Of a stretch of DNA of 7,092 nucleotides, positions 1-5,828 are shown piece after piece. Position 1 is the first letter of the stretch. Each line of letters starts with the position of its first letter. Source of the DNA: an uncultured Clostridia bacterium. Lineage in GTDB: Bacteria; Bacillota; Clostridia; Peptostreptococcales; Anaerovoracaceae. The stretch spans positions 1 to 7,092 of the forward strand of contig CALBZG010000049.1 in the NCBI GenBank assembly GCA_937889655.1, given 5' to 3'. A model generated the notes under the pieces. The model was not told where the DNA came from. It ran no database searches and worked only from the letters and a program-made list of their open reading frames with translations. The position numbers and the translations under genes are program-made.

Positions 1-27
1 TTTCCCTACACGACGCTCTTCCGATCT
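1..27 (+). other. Illumina TruSeq read-1 adapter remnant (artefact)
   Basis: These bases match the 3' 27 bases of the standard TruSeq universal (P5 side) adapter, ending in the diagnostic CGACGCTCTTCCGATCT. Genomic sequence begins at position 28. Read in the frame of the following gene, the adapter encodes the well-known contaminant peptide FPTRRSSDL. The stretch should be trimmed, and any protein that starts inside it is chimeric. The match is from memory of the adapter sequence and is very long for chance. Confidence 0.97.
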
Positions 28-505
28 GAGTATACCAACTACATTAAAACACAAACCGGTGATCGTGGCAGACAACTATGAGAATGTTGACGGCCGAAAT
101 TCAGGAAAATCGGAAGCTAAAGGACTCTCCGTGGGTTTGGCGCAATGGAACGAGAGGGGACGTGTAGACGCTTCAGCAAAAGTTTGGCGATATACCGGAA
201 ACAAGTGGTCGAGACAGTCAGAAGAGCTTCCTATACACCGGGTCCTGGACCTTGCTATTTTGATTGCCAAAACTCAAAGCTATATGAGGGATTGTTATCG
301 AATACCAAATTTATATGATCCTGAAAACCCTATCATTGACCGGGTGGGCCTTCAAGGCGATGCCATGACCGTACAGATCTGCACCGGAAACCCTATGATC
401 GCGGAGGATATCAAACTGCTAAGGGATGCGCTCTTGAGAGATGATGAGATCATCGGGGAACGGCTAGTGGTTCTTGCTCGCATTTTAAAGGAGCTTGGAT
501 ACTGA
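28..505 (+). CDS. Conserved protein of unknown function, DUF6530-like, 5'-truncated
   Basis: This is a gene of unknown function whose beginning is missing. The frame is open from the adapter edge (first whole genomic codon at 29) to TGA at 503-505. The native part begins SIPTTLKHKPVIVADNYENV, so the GTG at 59 is probably an internal Val codon and not the start; it has no convincing ribosome binding site. The true ATG is likely only a few codons before position 29. Visible features are an N-terminal NYENVDG motif, a KGLSVGLAQWNERG stretch, a KVWRYTGNKWSRQSEELP segment that looks like the conserved core, and a helical C-terminal half. It has no signal peptide, no membrane helix and no catalytic signature that I recognise. 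The pattern resembles the family I recall as DUF6530, small soluble bacterial proteins. The family name is moderately certain; no function can be assigned. Confidence 0.8.
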
Positions 506-528
506 CACAGGCTCGGGCATTATTTTAA

Positions 529-555
529 TTGAAATATAGGGAAGCTTGTGATAAT
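529..555 (+). promoter_or_regulatory. Candidate extended -10 promoter for tadA
   Basis: A TTGAAA (529-534) lies 15 bp before GATAAT (550-555), which is preceded by TG with one base between (547-548), as in extended -10 promoters. Transcription would begin near 562, only about six bases before the tadA ATG. That fits the absence of a proper ribosome binding site there, since the nearest GGGA is about 25 bases upstream. The spacer is shorter than ideal, so this is a moderate-to-weak inference. Confidence 0.35.
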
Positions 556-567
556 ATTATTTAGTCT

Positions 568-1035
568 ATGGAAAAATACATGAGAGAAGCTCTCAAAGAG
601 GCGGAAATCGCCAGGGATTTGGGAGAAGTGCCGGTGGGTTGCGTCATCGTAAAAAATGACGAGATCATCGGTCGTGGACACAACTTAACAGAGATTGAAA
701 AAGATCCTACAGCCCATGCCGAAATGCTAGCGATTAAGCAAGCCGCTAAAATTTTGGGGGGATGGAGGCTTCCGGATACAACAATGTATGTAACCTGCGA
801 ACCGTGTGCGATGTGTGCAGGCGCTATTGTGTGGGCAAGAATCGGGAAAGTTGTTATAGGCACAATGGATCCAAAAGCCGGAGCGGCAGGCTCAGTATTC
901 AATATATTGCAGGAAGAGAAATTGAATCACCGTGCGGAGGTCGTCATAGGCCTCTTGTCTGACGAATGCCGGGCCATATTGAAAGACTTTTTCAGAGATC
1001 TTCGAAATAAGAAATTGGAGGACACATCGTTATGA
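568..1035 (+). CDS. tadA: tRNA-specific adenosine deaminase TadA
   Basis: TadA deaminates adenosine 34 to inosine in the anticodon of tRNA-Arg(ACG), allowing wobble decoding of CGN codons; it is a cytoplasmic zinc enzyme. The 155-residue protein has the usual length. It shows the cytidine/deoxycytidylate deaminase zinc motifs: H50-A-E52 (zinc ligand and proton-shuttling Glu) and P79-C80-A-M-C83. Other TadA hallmarks are EVPVGCVIV near residues 20-28, a DPKAGAAGS stretch at 101-109 and the NH..EV..GLL...C..IL.DFFR.LR C-terminus. The start at 568 gives the expected MEKYMREAL opening, although no good ribosome binding site precedes it. The stop overlaps the next start (ATGA, 1032-1035), which suggests translational coupling to the Ig-like membrane protein. 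The SRP RNA and dnaX genes often found near tadA in Firmicutes are not seen here. Confidence 0.95.
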   Translation: MEKYMREALKEAEIARDLGEVPVGCVIVKNDEIIGRGHNLTEIEKDPTAHAEMLAIKQAAKILGGWRLPDTTMYVTCEPCAMCAGAIVWARIGKVVIGTMDPKAGAAGSVFNILQEEKLNHRAEVVIGLLSDECRAILKDFFRDLRNKKLEDTSL

Positions 1036-1898
1036 GAAAAATAGGCGTGCTATTGAGCCTAGTATCTATTTTAGTTTTACTGACCACATCCTTATCCTTT
1101 GGCGCATTGGAGCTTGAAGCCAGTTATCCGGAAGATGGCGGTACGGACTATCAGTCCATGAACTTCGCGGTGAAGCTTTATTTTAATCAGGACGTTAAGG
1201 CCGAAGAAAATACAGACGCAGTCCAGATGTATGACAGCCAGAATAAAAAGGTGGCCAGCAGACTGGCCTATAGCAATAAAGAACCGGGTCTGGCCCTGGT
1301 GATCGTGGAGGGTGATCTTAAAGAAAACTCCGAATATCGGCTGGTTGTAGATGGCGAATTCCAGTCAGCCAGTGGGGAGATTCTGGGTGTGGACAAGGAG
1401 ATCAGCTTCAAGACTCGTGACATGTCCAAGGATGCAACGATCAATATGATCATGATGGGCGCTATGATGGTGGCCATCATCGTGCTGACCACGCGCACAA
1501 TGAAAAAGGACCAGCAAAAAGCAGCCAAAGAAAAGAAGGAAGAGAGCAAGGTCAACCCATATAAAGTAGCCAAAGAAAAAGGGAAATCCGTTGAAGAAAT
1601 CGTTGCAGCGGACCAGAAGGCCAAAGAAAAAGCCGCTTTAGCCGCGGCTAAAGAAAAAGCCTTAAAAGAAAAAGAAATAGCCAAAATCCTGCAAGAAGAG
1701 CAAAAAGGCGTCAAGACTGTAAGAAGCGACTGGAAAAGAGTAAAGTCGCCGCGACCGGTCAGCGCAGGAGGAAGCATTTATAAATCCGGCACAAAGGCAA
1801 AAGCTGAAGAGGAAGCAAAGGCGGCTGCTGCCAAGAAAGCCGCGGGTACCACAAACCCTAAAAAAGGGAAAAGCAAGGTAAAGAAAAAAAGTAAATAA
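1032..1898 (+). CDS. Secreted Ig-like (SbsA/Big_5-type) single-pass membrane protein with Lys-rich tail
   Basis: Exact function unknown. The 288-residue protein has four regions. Residues 1-24 are a signal peptide (MRK then a hydrophobic core, with likely cleavage after SFG-A). Residues 27-129 look like a bacterial Ig-like domain of the SbsA/Big_5 type: an opening ASYPEDGG, then FAVKLYFNQDV, LKENSEYRLVV and a closing EISFKTRD are typical of it. Residues 135-154 form one membrane helix (NMIMMGAMMVAIIVLTT). Residues 155-288 are very rich in Lys, Ala and Glu, probably a coiled coil (160-225) followed by a disordered, strongly basic end (KKGKSKVKKKSK). The predicted topology puts the Ig domain outside and the basic tail in the cytoplasm, where it could contact nucleic acid or acidic membrane; that is inference. 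GGAGG at 1017-1021, ten bases before the ATG, supports the start, which overlaps the tadA stop. A terminator follows directly. Confidence 0.8.
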   Translation: MRKIGVLLSLVSILVLLTTSLSFGALELEASYPEDGGTDYQSMNFAVKLYFNQDVKAEENTDAVQMYDSQNKKVASRLAYSNKEPGLALVIVEGDLKENSEYRLVVDGEFQSASGEILGVDKEISFKTRDMSKDATINMIMMGAMMVAIIVLTTRTMKKDQQKAAKEKKEESKVNPYKVAKEKGKSVEEIVAADQKAKEKAALAAAKEKALKEKEIAKILQEEQKGVKTVRSDWKRVKSPRPVSAGGSIYKSGTKAKAEEEAKAAAAKKAAGTTNPKKGKSKVKKKSK

Positions 1899-1902
1899 AT
1901 AA

Positions 1903-1933
1903 AGAAGGGATGAGTGCAAAACTCATCCCTTTT
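1903..1933 (+). terminator. Intrinsic terminator after the tadA operon
   Basis: A perfect 11-bp stem (AAGGGATGAGT at 1905-1915, paired with 1921-1931) closes a five-base GCAAA loop and runs into TTTTAAT. The stem can extend by a G-U and an A-T pair to 1903/1933. It sits five bases after the stop codon of the Ig-like protein. The T-run is short, so some read-through into ispE is possible; no promoter is obvious between it and ispE. Confidence 0.85.
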
Positions 1934-1941
1934 AATAGAGG

Positions 1942-1981
1942 GAATCAAGCCCATGAGGGCATTCATCCCTTGCAAGGAGAG
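1942..1981 (+). promoter_or_regulatory. Structured leader and ribosome binding site of ispE
   Basis: Between the terminator and ispE there is a small bulged hairpin: GAAT (1942-1945) and GCCC (1949-1952) pair with GGGC (1957-1960) and ATTC (1961-1964), with an ATGA loop. It is followed by the perfect palindrome CCTTGCAAGG (1968-1977), which overlaps the AAGGAGA ribosome binding site (1974-1980), placed well for the ATG at 1987. A TCATCCCTT at 1963-1971 repeats the right arm of the terminator and could pair with its left arm (1905-1913). The structures are read directly from the sequence; a regulatory role is speculation. Confidence 0.4.
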
Positions 1982-1986
1982 ACGAC

Positions 1987-2934
1987 ATGAAAGAAATCAG
2001 TATTGGGCTGAAATCCTATGCCAAGATCAATCTGTCTCTGGATGTTCTCGGCATTAACGACGATGGGTATCATAAAGTCGAGATGATCATGCATCAGGTA
2101 GATCTTCATGATGACGTCATTGTCAAATGGGATCCTCATGACAAGGGGATAGAAGTTACGACCAACCGTAGATATCTGCCGGTTGATGATAGAAATCTGG
2201 CCTGGAAAGCCGCTGGTCTAATGCTCGACCGATTCGAAAAAACAGGAAAAGTAACCATAGAAATAAAAAAACGAATCCCGGTGGCTGCCGGGCTGGCCGG
2301 AGGCAGCGCCAATGCCGCTTCTGTGCTGCTGGCGTTGGTCAGTTTATGGGGGCTGGAGATTTCAATCATGGAACTCTGCGCCATCGGCGCAGCTTTGGGT
2401 GCGGATGTACCATTTTGTATTAGGGGGCAGGCGGCATCCAACAATATTCTTGGAGAAAAATTCAACAGGGACCCAGAGGCCGGCACGTGCGCTCTGGCTG
2501 AGGGGATCGGGACGGATCTTACAATGCTTCCGCCCGTTAACTGCTACATTGTTTTATCAAAACCACCGGTCAGCTGTTCGACCAGGGAAATATATAAAGC
2601 TATCGACCATGTTCCTATCCCCATCCGCCCGAATACGAAGGAATTGATCTTGGCGATCAAGCAAAAAAACTGGCCGCTCATCATAAAAAATATGGTCAAT
2701 ACACTTGAAAATGTAACGTTAAGAAGGTATCCTATTGTTGTGTATACAAAGAACAAGATGAACAGCGGCTGTGGAGCACAGGCTGTTCTGATGAGCGGAA
2801 GCGGTCCGACGGTTTTCGGGGTGTTTCTTGATAAAAACGATGCAAAAGCCTGCTATCTCAAGATGAAAGAAGAATTCAGGGATAGCTTCATGAGTCATAC
2901 TACGTTGACAGTTCAGAGGAGATTCAAGCCATGA
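1987..2934 (+). CDS. ispE: 4-(cytidine 5'-diphospho)-2-C-methyl-D-erythritol kinase IspE
   Basis: IspE phosphorylates CDP-methylerythritol with ATP, the fourth step of the MEP pathway to isoprenoid precursors, in the cytoplasm. It belongs to the GHMP kinases, and all three family motifs are present: YAKINLSLDV with catalytic Lys13 and substrate-binding GYHKVEMIMHQVDL after it; the ATP-loop IPVAAGLAGGSANAA (97-111); and the glycine-rich AVLMSGSGPTVFGVF (266-280). The catalytic Asp is D140 in LGADVPFC. At 315 residues it is longer than the usual 280-300, chiefly because of about 19 extra residues after CIRG (from residue 148), before the normal ALAEGIG segment. The reading frame is intact and the motifs are normal, so it is probably active. 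A good ribosome binding site (AAGGAGA) lies seven to eight bases before ATG 1987. The stop overlaps the start of the next gene (ATGA). Confidence 0.95.
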   Translation: MKEISIGLKSYAKINLSLDVLGINDDGYHKVEMIMHQVDLHDDVIVKWDPHDKGIEVTTNRRYLPVDDRNLAWKAAGLMLDRFEKTGKVTIEIKKRIPVAAGLAGGSANAASVLLALVSLWGLEISIMELCAIGAALGADVPFCIRGQAASNNILGEKFNRDPEAGTCALAEGIGTDLTMLPPVNCYIVLSKPPVSCSTREIYKAIDHVPIPIRPNTKELILAIKQKNWPLIIKNMVNTLENVTLRRYPIVVYTKNKMNSGCGAQAVLMSGSGPTVFGVFLDKNDAKACYLKMKEEFRDSFMSHTTLTVQRRFKP

Positions 2935-3587
2935 TAAACTTCGATATTCAAAACCATAAACCTCTTCGTGAAATCGTATATGAAGAGCTGAAAATGCAGA
3001 TATTGACCGGAAAAATCACTCCGGGCACAAGAATGATGGAGGTCGAGCTGGCAGAAGACATGGGCGTATCGCGTACACCGGTGCGGGAAGCCATCAGAAA
3101 ACTTGAAAAAGAGGGACTGGTTGTGATCGAACCAAGAAGGGGGGCTTATGCTTCTCAGATTTCAACAAAGGACATGGTGGATATTCTTGAGGTTCGACAG
3201 ACGATCGAAGGACTGGCGGCGGCCTTTGCGGCCAGCCGTATGAATGATGAACAAAAGCGAGAGCTTGTGAAAATCTACGATGAATTCAACGATGCCGTTG
3301 AAAGCGGCAATATGAAGCAAATGATTGCAACGGATGCCCGATTCCACCATCTGATCGTTGAAGCCAGCGGCAATAAGCTTCTGATCTCCATGGTCCAGCA
3401 GCTGCAGGAACTGGTGCTTCGATTCAGGTATCTTTATTATGACGACTTCAGAAGAGCTGAAAAAATGCCTGATGAGCACAAGCACATCATGGAAGCCATC
3501 ATCAAGGGAGAAGAGGAAAAAGCCCGGTCTGCCGCAGACGCGCATATCGACGGCCTCAAACAGCTTGTTCTCTCAGAGGAAGTTTAA
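2931..3587 (+). CDS. GntR-family transcriptional regulator, FadR/FCD subfamily
   Basis: This is a DNA-binding regulator of 218 residues, a normal length for the subfamily. Residues 10-78 form the GntR winged helix: the KMQILTGKITPGTRMME opening, ELAEDMGVSRTPVREAIRKL with the recognition helix around 47-60, and the wing at EPRRGAYAS. Residues 82-214 form the all-helical FCD effector domain. Its metal or carboxylate site is visible as D135-x3-H139 (DARFH), H183 (DEHKH) and H205 (DAHID). FCD regulators usually respond to organic acids or related metabolites; the ligand here cannot be read. GAGGAG at 2916-2921, nine bases before the ATG, and the ATGA overlap with ispE indicate co-translation. The gene may simply ride in the ispE operon; regulation of isoprenoid synthesis is not implied. 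I see no clear GT-N3-AC operator beside it. Confidence 0.93.
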   Translation: MINFDIQNHKPLREIVYEELKMQILTGKITPGTRMMEVELAEDMGVSRTPVREAIRKLEKEGLVVIEPRRGAYASQISTKDMVDILEVRQTIEGLAAAFAASRMNDEQKRELVKIYDEFNDAVESGNMKQMIATDARFHHLIVEASGNKLLISMVQQLQELVLRFRYLYYDDFRRAEKMPDEHKHIMEAIIKGEEEKARSAADAHIDGLKQLVLSEEV

Positions 3588-3601
3588 CGGATCCCGTAAA
3601 A

Positions 3602-4342
3602 ATGGCAGCGAGACATGAAGGAATGATCGAAAAAATAAGGGAACTGCTTCTTGCGGAAGCAGATCAGAAATATAAAGATTTCAGCAGCAAAATCAACCCA
3701 GGCGCTGAGAATATCCTGGGAGTCAGGGTCCCGGTTTTAAGAAGGATCGCTAAAGAGATCGTCAATGATGATTGGAAAAGCTATCTGACAGAAATTGAAG
3801 CGGGATTCGATAAGAACATGCCTTTGTATTTTGAGGAAAAAATGCTTTGGGGCCTGGCGATCGGCAACTCCACGATGGAGCCTGAGACCAGGATCAACTA
3901 TATAAAAGCCTTTATACCGGCTATAGACAACTGGGCCGTATGCGACATATGCGAGGGAGATCTGAAGTTCGCCCGAAAAGAACCAGCCAGGACGATGATG
4001 TGGGAGTTCCTTCTGCCCCGGTTTCATTCAACAAAAGAATTTGAAGTCAGATTCGCCGTTACAATGGCCTTGAGCCACTATGTAACAGAGGAATATCTGG
4101 AGAGAGTTCTGTCGCTGCTCCAAACCATCAGCCATGAAGGGTACTATGCAAAAATGGCTGTGGCATGGGCCATATCCGAGTGCTATGTCAAATATCCCGC
4201 TCGGACACTTCCGCTGATTGCCGAATATAAATTAAAAGATCCATGGTCACACAACAAGGCTATTCAAAAAATCAGAGAATCCTACAGGGTAAGTCCTGAG
4301 GAGAAAGAGCTTTTGAACAGTCTAAAATATAAGAAGCGTTAA
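3602..4342 (+). CDS. DNA alkylation repair protein, AlkD-like HEAT-repeat glycosylase family
   Basis: This looks like a member of the AlkD superfamily (Pfam DNA_alkylation), HEAT-like repeat proteins that excise N3- and N7-alkylated purines without base flipping. The whole 246-residue protein is made of paired helices with no other domain, the usual size. Residues corresponding to those known in Bacillus cereus AlkD appear preserved: W111 and D115 in NWAVCD, R150 in FEVRFAV and W189 in AVAWAIS, with D115 the likely catalytic acid. The C-terminal NKAIQKIRESYRVS motif is typical of the Firmicute branch. ATG 3602 is the first usable start, 14 bases after the GntR stop. Its ribosome binding site is poor, since AGAGGAAG (3575-3582) is about 19 bases away, so translation may depend on the upstream gene. 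It is probably the last gene of the ispE operon. Activity is inferred from residue conservation only. Confidence 0.9.
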   Translation: MAARHEGMIEKIRELLLAEADQKYKDFSSKINPGAENILGVRVPVLRRIAKEIVNDDWKSYLTEIEAGFDKNMPLYFEEKMLWGLAIGNSTMEPETRINYIKAFIPAIDNWAVCDICEGDLKFARKEPARTMMWEFLLPRFHSTKEFEVRFAVTMALSHYVTEEYLERVLSLLQTISHEGYYAKMAVAWAISECYVKYPARTLPLIAEYKLKDPWSHNKAIQKIRESYRVSPEEKELLNSLKYKKR

Positions 4343-4360
4343 GGGAAATAGGCGTATCGG

Positions 4361-5110
4361 TTACCGGAGTTTGTGCGACATCACTTCCCATCGGCTGGAA
4401 GCGCCGAATTTCCGATAGAGGTTCTGCATGTGCTTCTTCAAGGTGTTAGGGCTGATGCACAACTTGTCGGCGATCTCTTCATTGGACATATCGTCAAATA
4501 TATGCTGAAGCACCTCCGCCTCCCTTCCTGTCAAACCATATTCCTTTATCAGCTGCAACAGAAAATCATTGTCTTCATGCCGTCCTTCCTTGTAAAGTTC
4601 TTTATAAAAACGTGCGTTCAGATGATCTCCAAGAAGGTGGAGCATGAACAGCTCTTCGTCGCTAAAATCTCCCATCTCCCTGGCCCTATAAAGACTAAGC
4701 GTTCCAAGAAGCTGATTATTTTCGGCCAAACTGAGGGTGACGCCATAGTGGAGATTATAAGGCAGAAAACATTTCTTGTAGAACTCTGTATTCACCCTCT
4801 CTTCATCGGGGAAAAGATCCGTGTCTCTTGTGAGGACGGATTTGTTGCTGAAAAGCATCCATCGGCTGTAGTCAAGAGCTTCCAGAGAAAGATAATCGCT
4901 TTCCATGGACACATACGACTTGGGGATGCAAATAGGGTCGCAAAGCAAATTCGGAGAATCTGTCTGATCCGCCATAAGGATGCTTGCGCAAGTGTTAGGA
5001 ATCAGATTGCCCAATATATTTAGAAATGTGATTCGCATCTCGCGAAAATCAGAGATATTATAGACTTGATAAACCAGATTGTTGATGCACAGGAAGTCGT
5101 TCTTTTTCAT
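4361..5110 (-). CDS. LuxR-type HTH transcriptional regulator with N-terminal GAF-like sensor domain
   Basis: This is a 249-residue regulator. Residues 192-247 are a LuxR/GerE helix-turn-helix: LTGREAEVLQHIFDDMSNEEIA, then LCISPNTLKKHMQNLYRKFG, with the recognition helix around 219-231. Residues about 20-170 look like a GAF-type sensor fold, with alternating strands and helices, a GVTLSLAENNQLLGTLSLYR strand pair and a final DEELFMLHLLGDHL helix. There is no response-regulator receiver domain, signal peptide or membrane helix, so it probably senses a small molecule in the cytoplasm; the ligand is unknown. GGAG (5118-5121 on the opposite strand) lies seven bases before the start codon. The gene converges on the alkD-like gene with only 18 bases between stops and no strong terminator, and is divergent from the small basic gene at 5382, a possible target. 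Confidence 0.88.
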   Translation of the reverse strand: MKKNDFLCINNLVYQVYNISDFREMRITFLNILGNLIPNTCASILMADQTDSPNLLCDPICIPKSYVSMESDYLSLEALDYSRWMLFSNKSVLTRDTDLFPDEERVNTEFYKKCFLPYNLHYGVTLSLAENNQLLGTLSLYRAREMGDFSDEELFMLHLLGDHLNARFYKELYKEGRHEDNDFLLQLIKEYGLTGREAEVLQHIFDDMSNEEIADKLCISPNTLKKHMQNLYRKFGASSRWEVMSHKLR

Positions 5111-5292
5111 GAGTCCTCTCCGCTTGCCCTTTCTAGCAGCTGTTAAATTATGTTCTGCCTTAATACATCTCGTAAAACCTTATTTTGATTATAATGTATT
5201 GTTCCATAAAAAGCCAGTGGCAGATACTCCTTTTGGGTTAATTTTGAGTAGTAATTTGTATTATATGATAAAAAGTTCATACTCCCGGGTGA
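5111..5292. other. AT-rich divergent intergenic region
   Basis: This stretch separates the LuxR-type regulator from the small basic gene. The frame of the small gene stays open upstream through much of it, but without a ribosome binding site or recognisable protein. It holds an ATTATAAT palindrome at 5188-5195 that could be a -10 box on either strand, but no good -35 box at the right distance in either direction. The promoter of the regulator gene must lie here or just before its start, and I cannot place it confidently. No RNA gene or repeat is seen. Confidence 0.4.
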
Positions 5293-5321
5293 TTGTTATA
5301 AAAATATCAATCCTGTACAAT
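5293..5321 (+). promoter_or_regulatory. Sigma-A-type promoter candidate for the small basic gene
   Basis: TTGTTA (5293-5298) and TACAAT (5316-5321) are separated by exactly 17 bp, close to the vegetative consensus in an AT-rich setting. Transcription would start near 5328, giving an untranslated leader of about 54 bases before ATG 5382. A perfect inverted repeat GTACA-A-TGTAC (5315-5325) covers the -10 box and could be an operator. Confidence 0.6.
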
Positions 5322-5381
5322 GTACTTGAAAGACGCCAAAGGGCATCTGATTGTAAACACAACTTTGGGAGGGAACTTAAA

Positions 5382-5591
5382 ATGAAAAATAATATCAACA
5401 AAGTGATTATGGCAAAACTGGAAAGTAGATTATACAATGAATATTCAAATAGCGTATTAAGAAGAGGGAATTCCAGCGTTAGAGTGGATATGCTGAAAAA
5501 TTCAAGGTCTGCCCAGGAGACCGCCTCAAGAAAAAACAGCGCAAAAGCGCCGAGAAATCAAGTGCCCGGCACACCGCTTCACCAGGCATAA
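5382..5591 (+). CDS. Small basic protein of unknown function (69 aa)
   Basis: I do not recognise this protein. It starts MKNNINKVIMAKLESRLYNE and has 13 Lys/Arg against four Asp/Glu, giving a strongly positive charge. The first 30 or so residues could form an amphipathic helix; the rest is rich in Ser, Asn, Arg, Ala and Pro and probably disordered (SRKNSAKAPRNQVPG near 49-63). It has no signal peptide, membrane helix, cysteines or zinc motif. The start is chosen because GGGAGGG (5367-5373) lies nine bases upstream; the open frame extending back to 5079 overlaps the regulator gene and lacks such a site. It has its own promoter candidate and a strong hairpin just after it, which supports a real monocistronic gene. 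A nucleic-acid-binding role is possible from its charge but is not shown. Divergent transcription from the LuxR-type regulator hints at regulation by it. Confidence 0.65.
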   Translation: MKNNINKVIMAKLESRLYNEYSNSVLRRGNSSVRVDMLKNSRSAQETASRKNSAKAPRNQVPGTPLHQA

Positions 5592-5617
5592 AAACCGAAG
5601 GTTCATCCATATTCATA

Positions 5618-5668
5618 AGAAGCGAAGGGCTATCGAATTCAGTTTCGATAGCCCTTCGCTTCTCTATT
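5618..5668. terminator. 20-bp perfect hairpin, likely bidirectional terminator
   Basis: Bases 5618-5637 pair without a mismatch with 5644-5663 around a six-base TTCAGT loop, making the strongest hairpin in the window. It lies 26 bases after the small basic gene and downstream of the convergent htrA-like gene. On the plus strand the GC-rich part of the stem is followed by TTCTCTATT, and on the minus strand by TTCTTATGAATAT. Both are U-rich but broken, so it is not a textbook terminator. Its place between convergent genes supports a shared terminator. Confidence 0.7.
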
Positions 5669-5828
5669 GCATGACTCGCATATTAACAAGCGTAAAAAGT
5701 TAACCAGATACAAGGTTGGAACTGGCGTTCTACTTTGCCAATCACCATAAAATGCTTAATTCATAATCCTTCAAAGGGACTAAAACAACATTTACGGGCC
5801 ACATAGAATTAGAGAAAATAATAGTCGT
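5669..5828. other. Intergenic tail between convergent genes, nothing recognised
   Basis: About 160 bases lie between the hairpin and the htrA-like stop codon. I see no open frame with a ribosome binding site, RNA gene, repeat or clear promoter. It is probably the 3' untranslated region of the htrA-like transcript if that ends at the hairpin. Confidence 0.4.

Noticed and set aside
1500..1690. Repeated GCCAAAGAAAA units as a DNA repeat array
   Set aside because: The units are irregularly spaced and follow the codons for recurring Ala-Lys-Glu-Lys residues; this is protein low complexity, not a CRISPR or satellite.
1268..1777. Minus-strand open frame of 169 codons opposite the Ig-like protein gene
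   Set aside because: It is a shadow of the Lys/Ala-rich coding sequence, giving a Ser/Phe/Leu-rich translation with no ribosome binding site.
2287..2319. Asn in the IspE GLAGGSANAA motif as a lost key residue
   Set aside because: As I recall, E. coli IspE also has Asn in this position (GGSSNAA); the catalytic Lys13 and Asp140 are both present, so this is normal variation.
4343..4366. CGGTTACCG as a terminator between the convergent alkD-like and regulator genes
   Set aside because: The stem is only three base pairs, overlaps the regulator stop codon and has no T-run in either direction.
4373..5023. Long plus-strand open frame (216 codons) opposite the LuxR-type regulator
   Set aside because: It is antisense to a well-recognised protein, has no ribosome binding site or recognisable motifs, and its composition follows from the codons of the opposite strand.
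5188..5195. ATTATAAT as a -10 box
   Set aside because: It matches the consensus on both strands, but neither direction has a reasonable -35 hexamer at 16-18 bp, so I mention it only as part of the intergenic region.
5079..5381. Upstream extension of the small basic gene to an ATG at 5079
   Set aside because: It overlaps the start of the divergent regulator gene and runs through the AT-rich promoter region, while ATG 5382 has an ideal GGGAGGG site. The extension encodes nothing recognisable.
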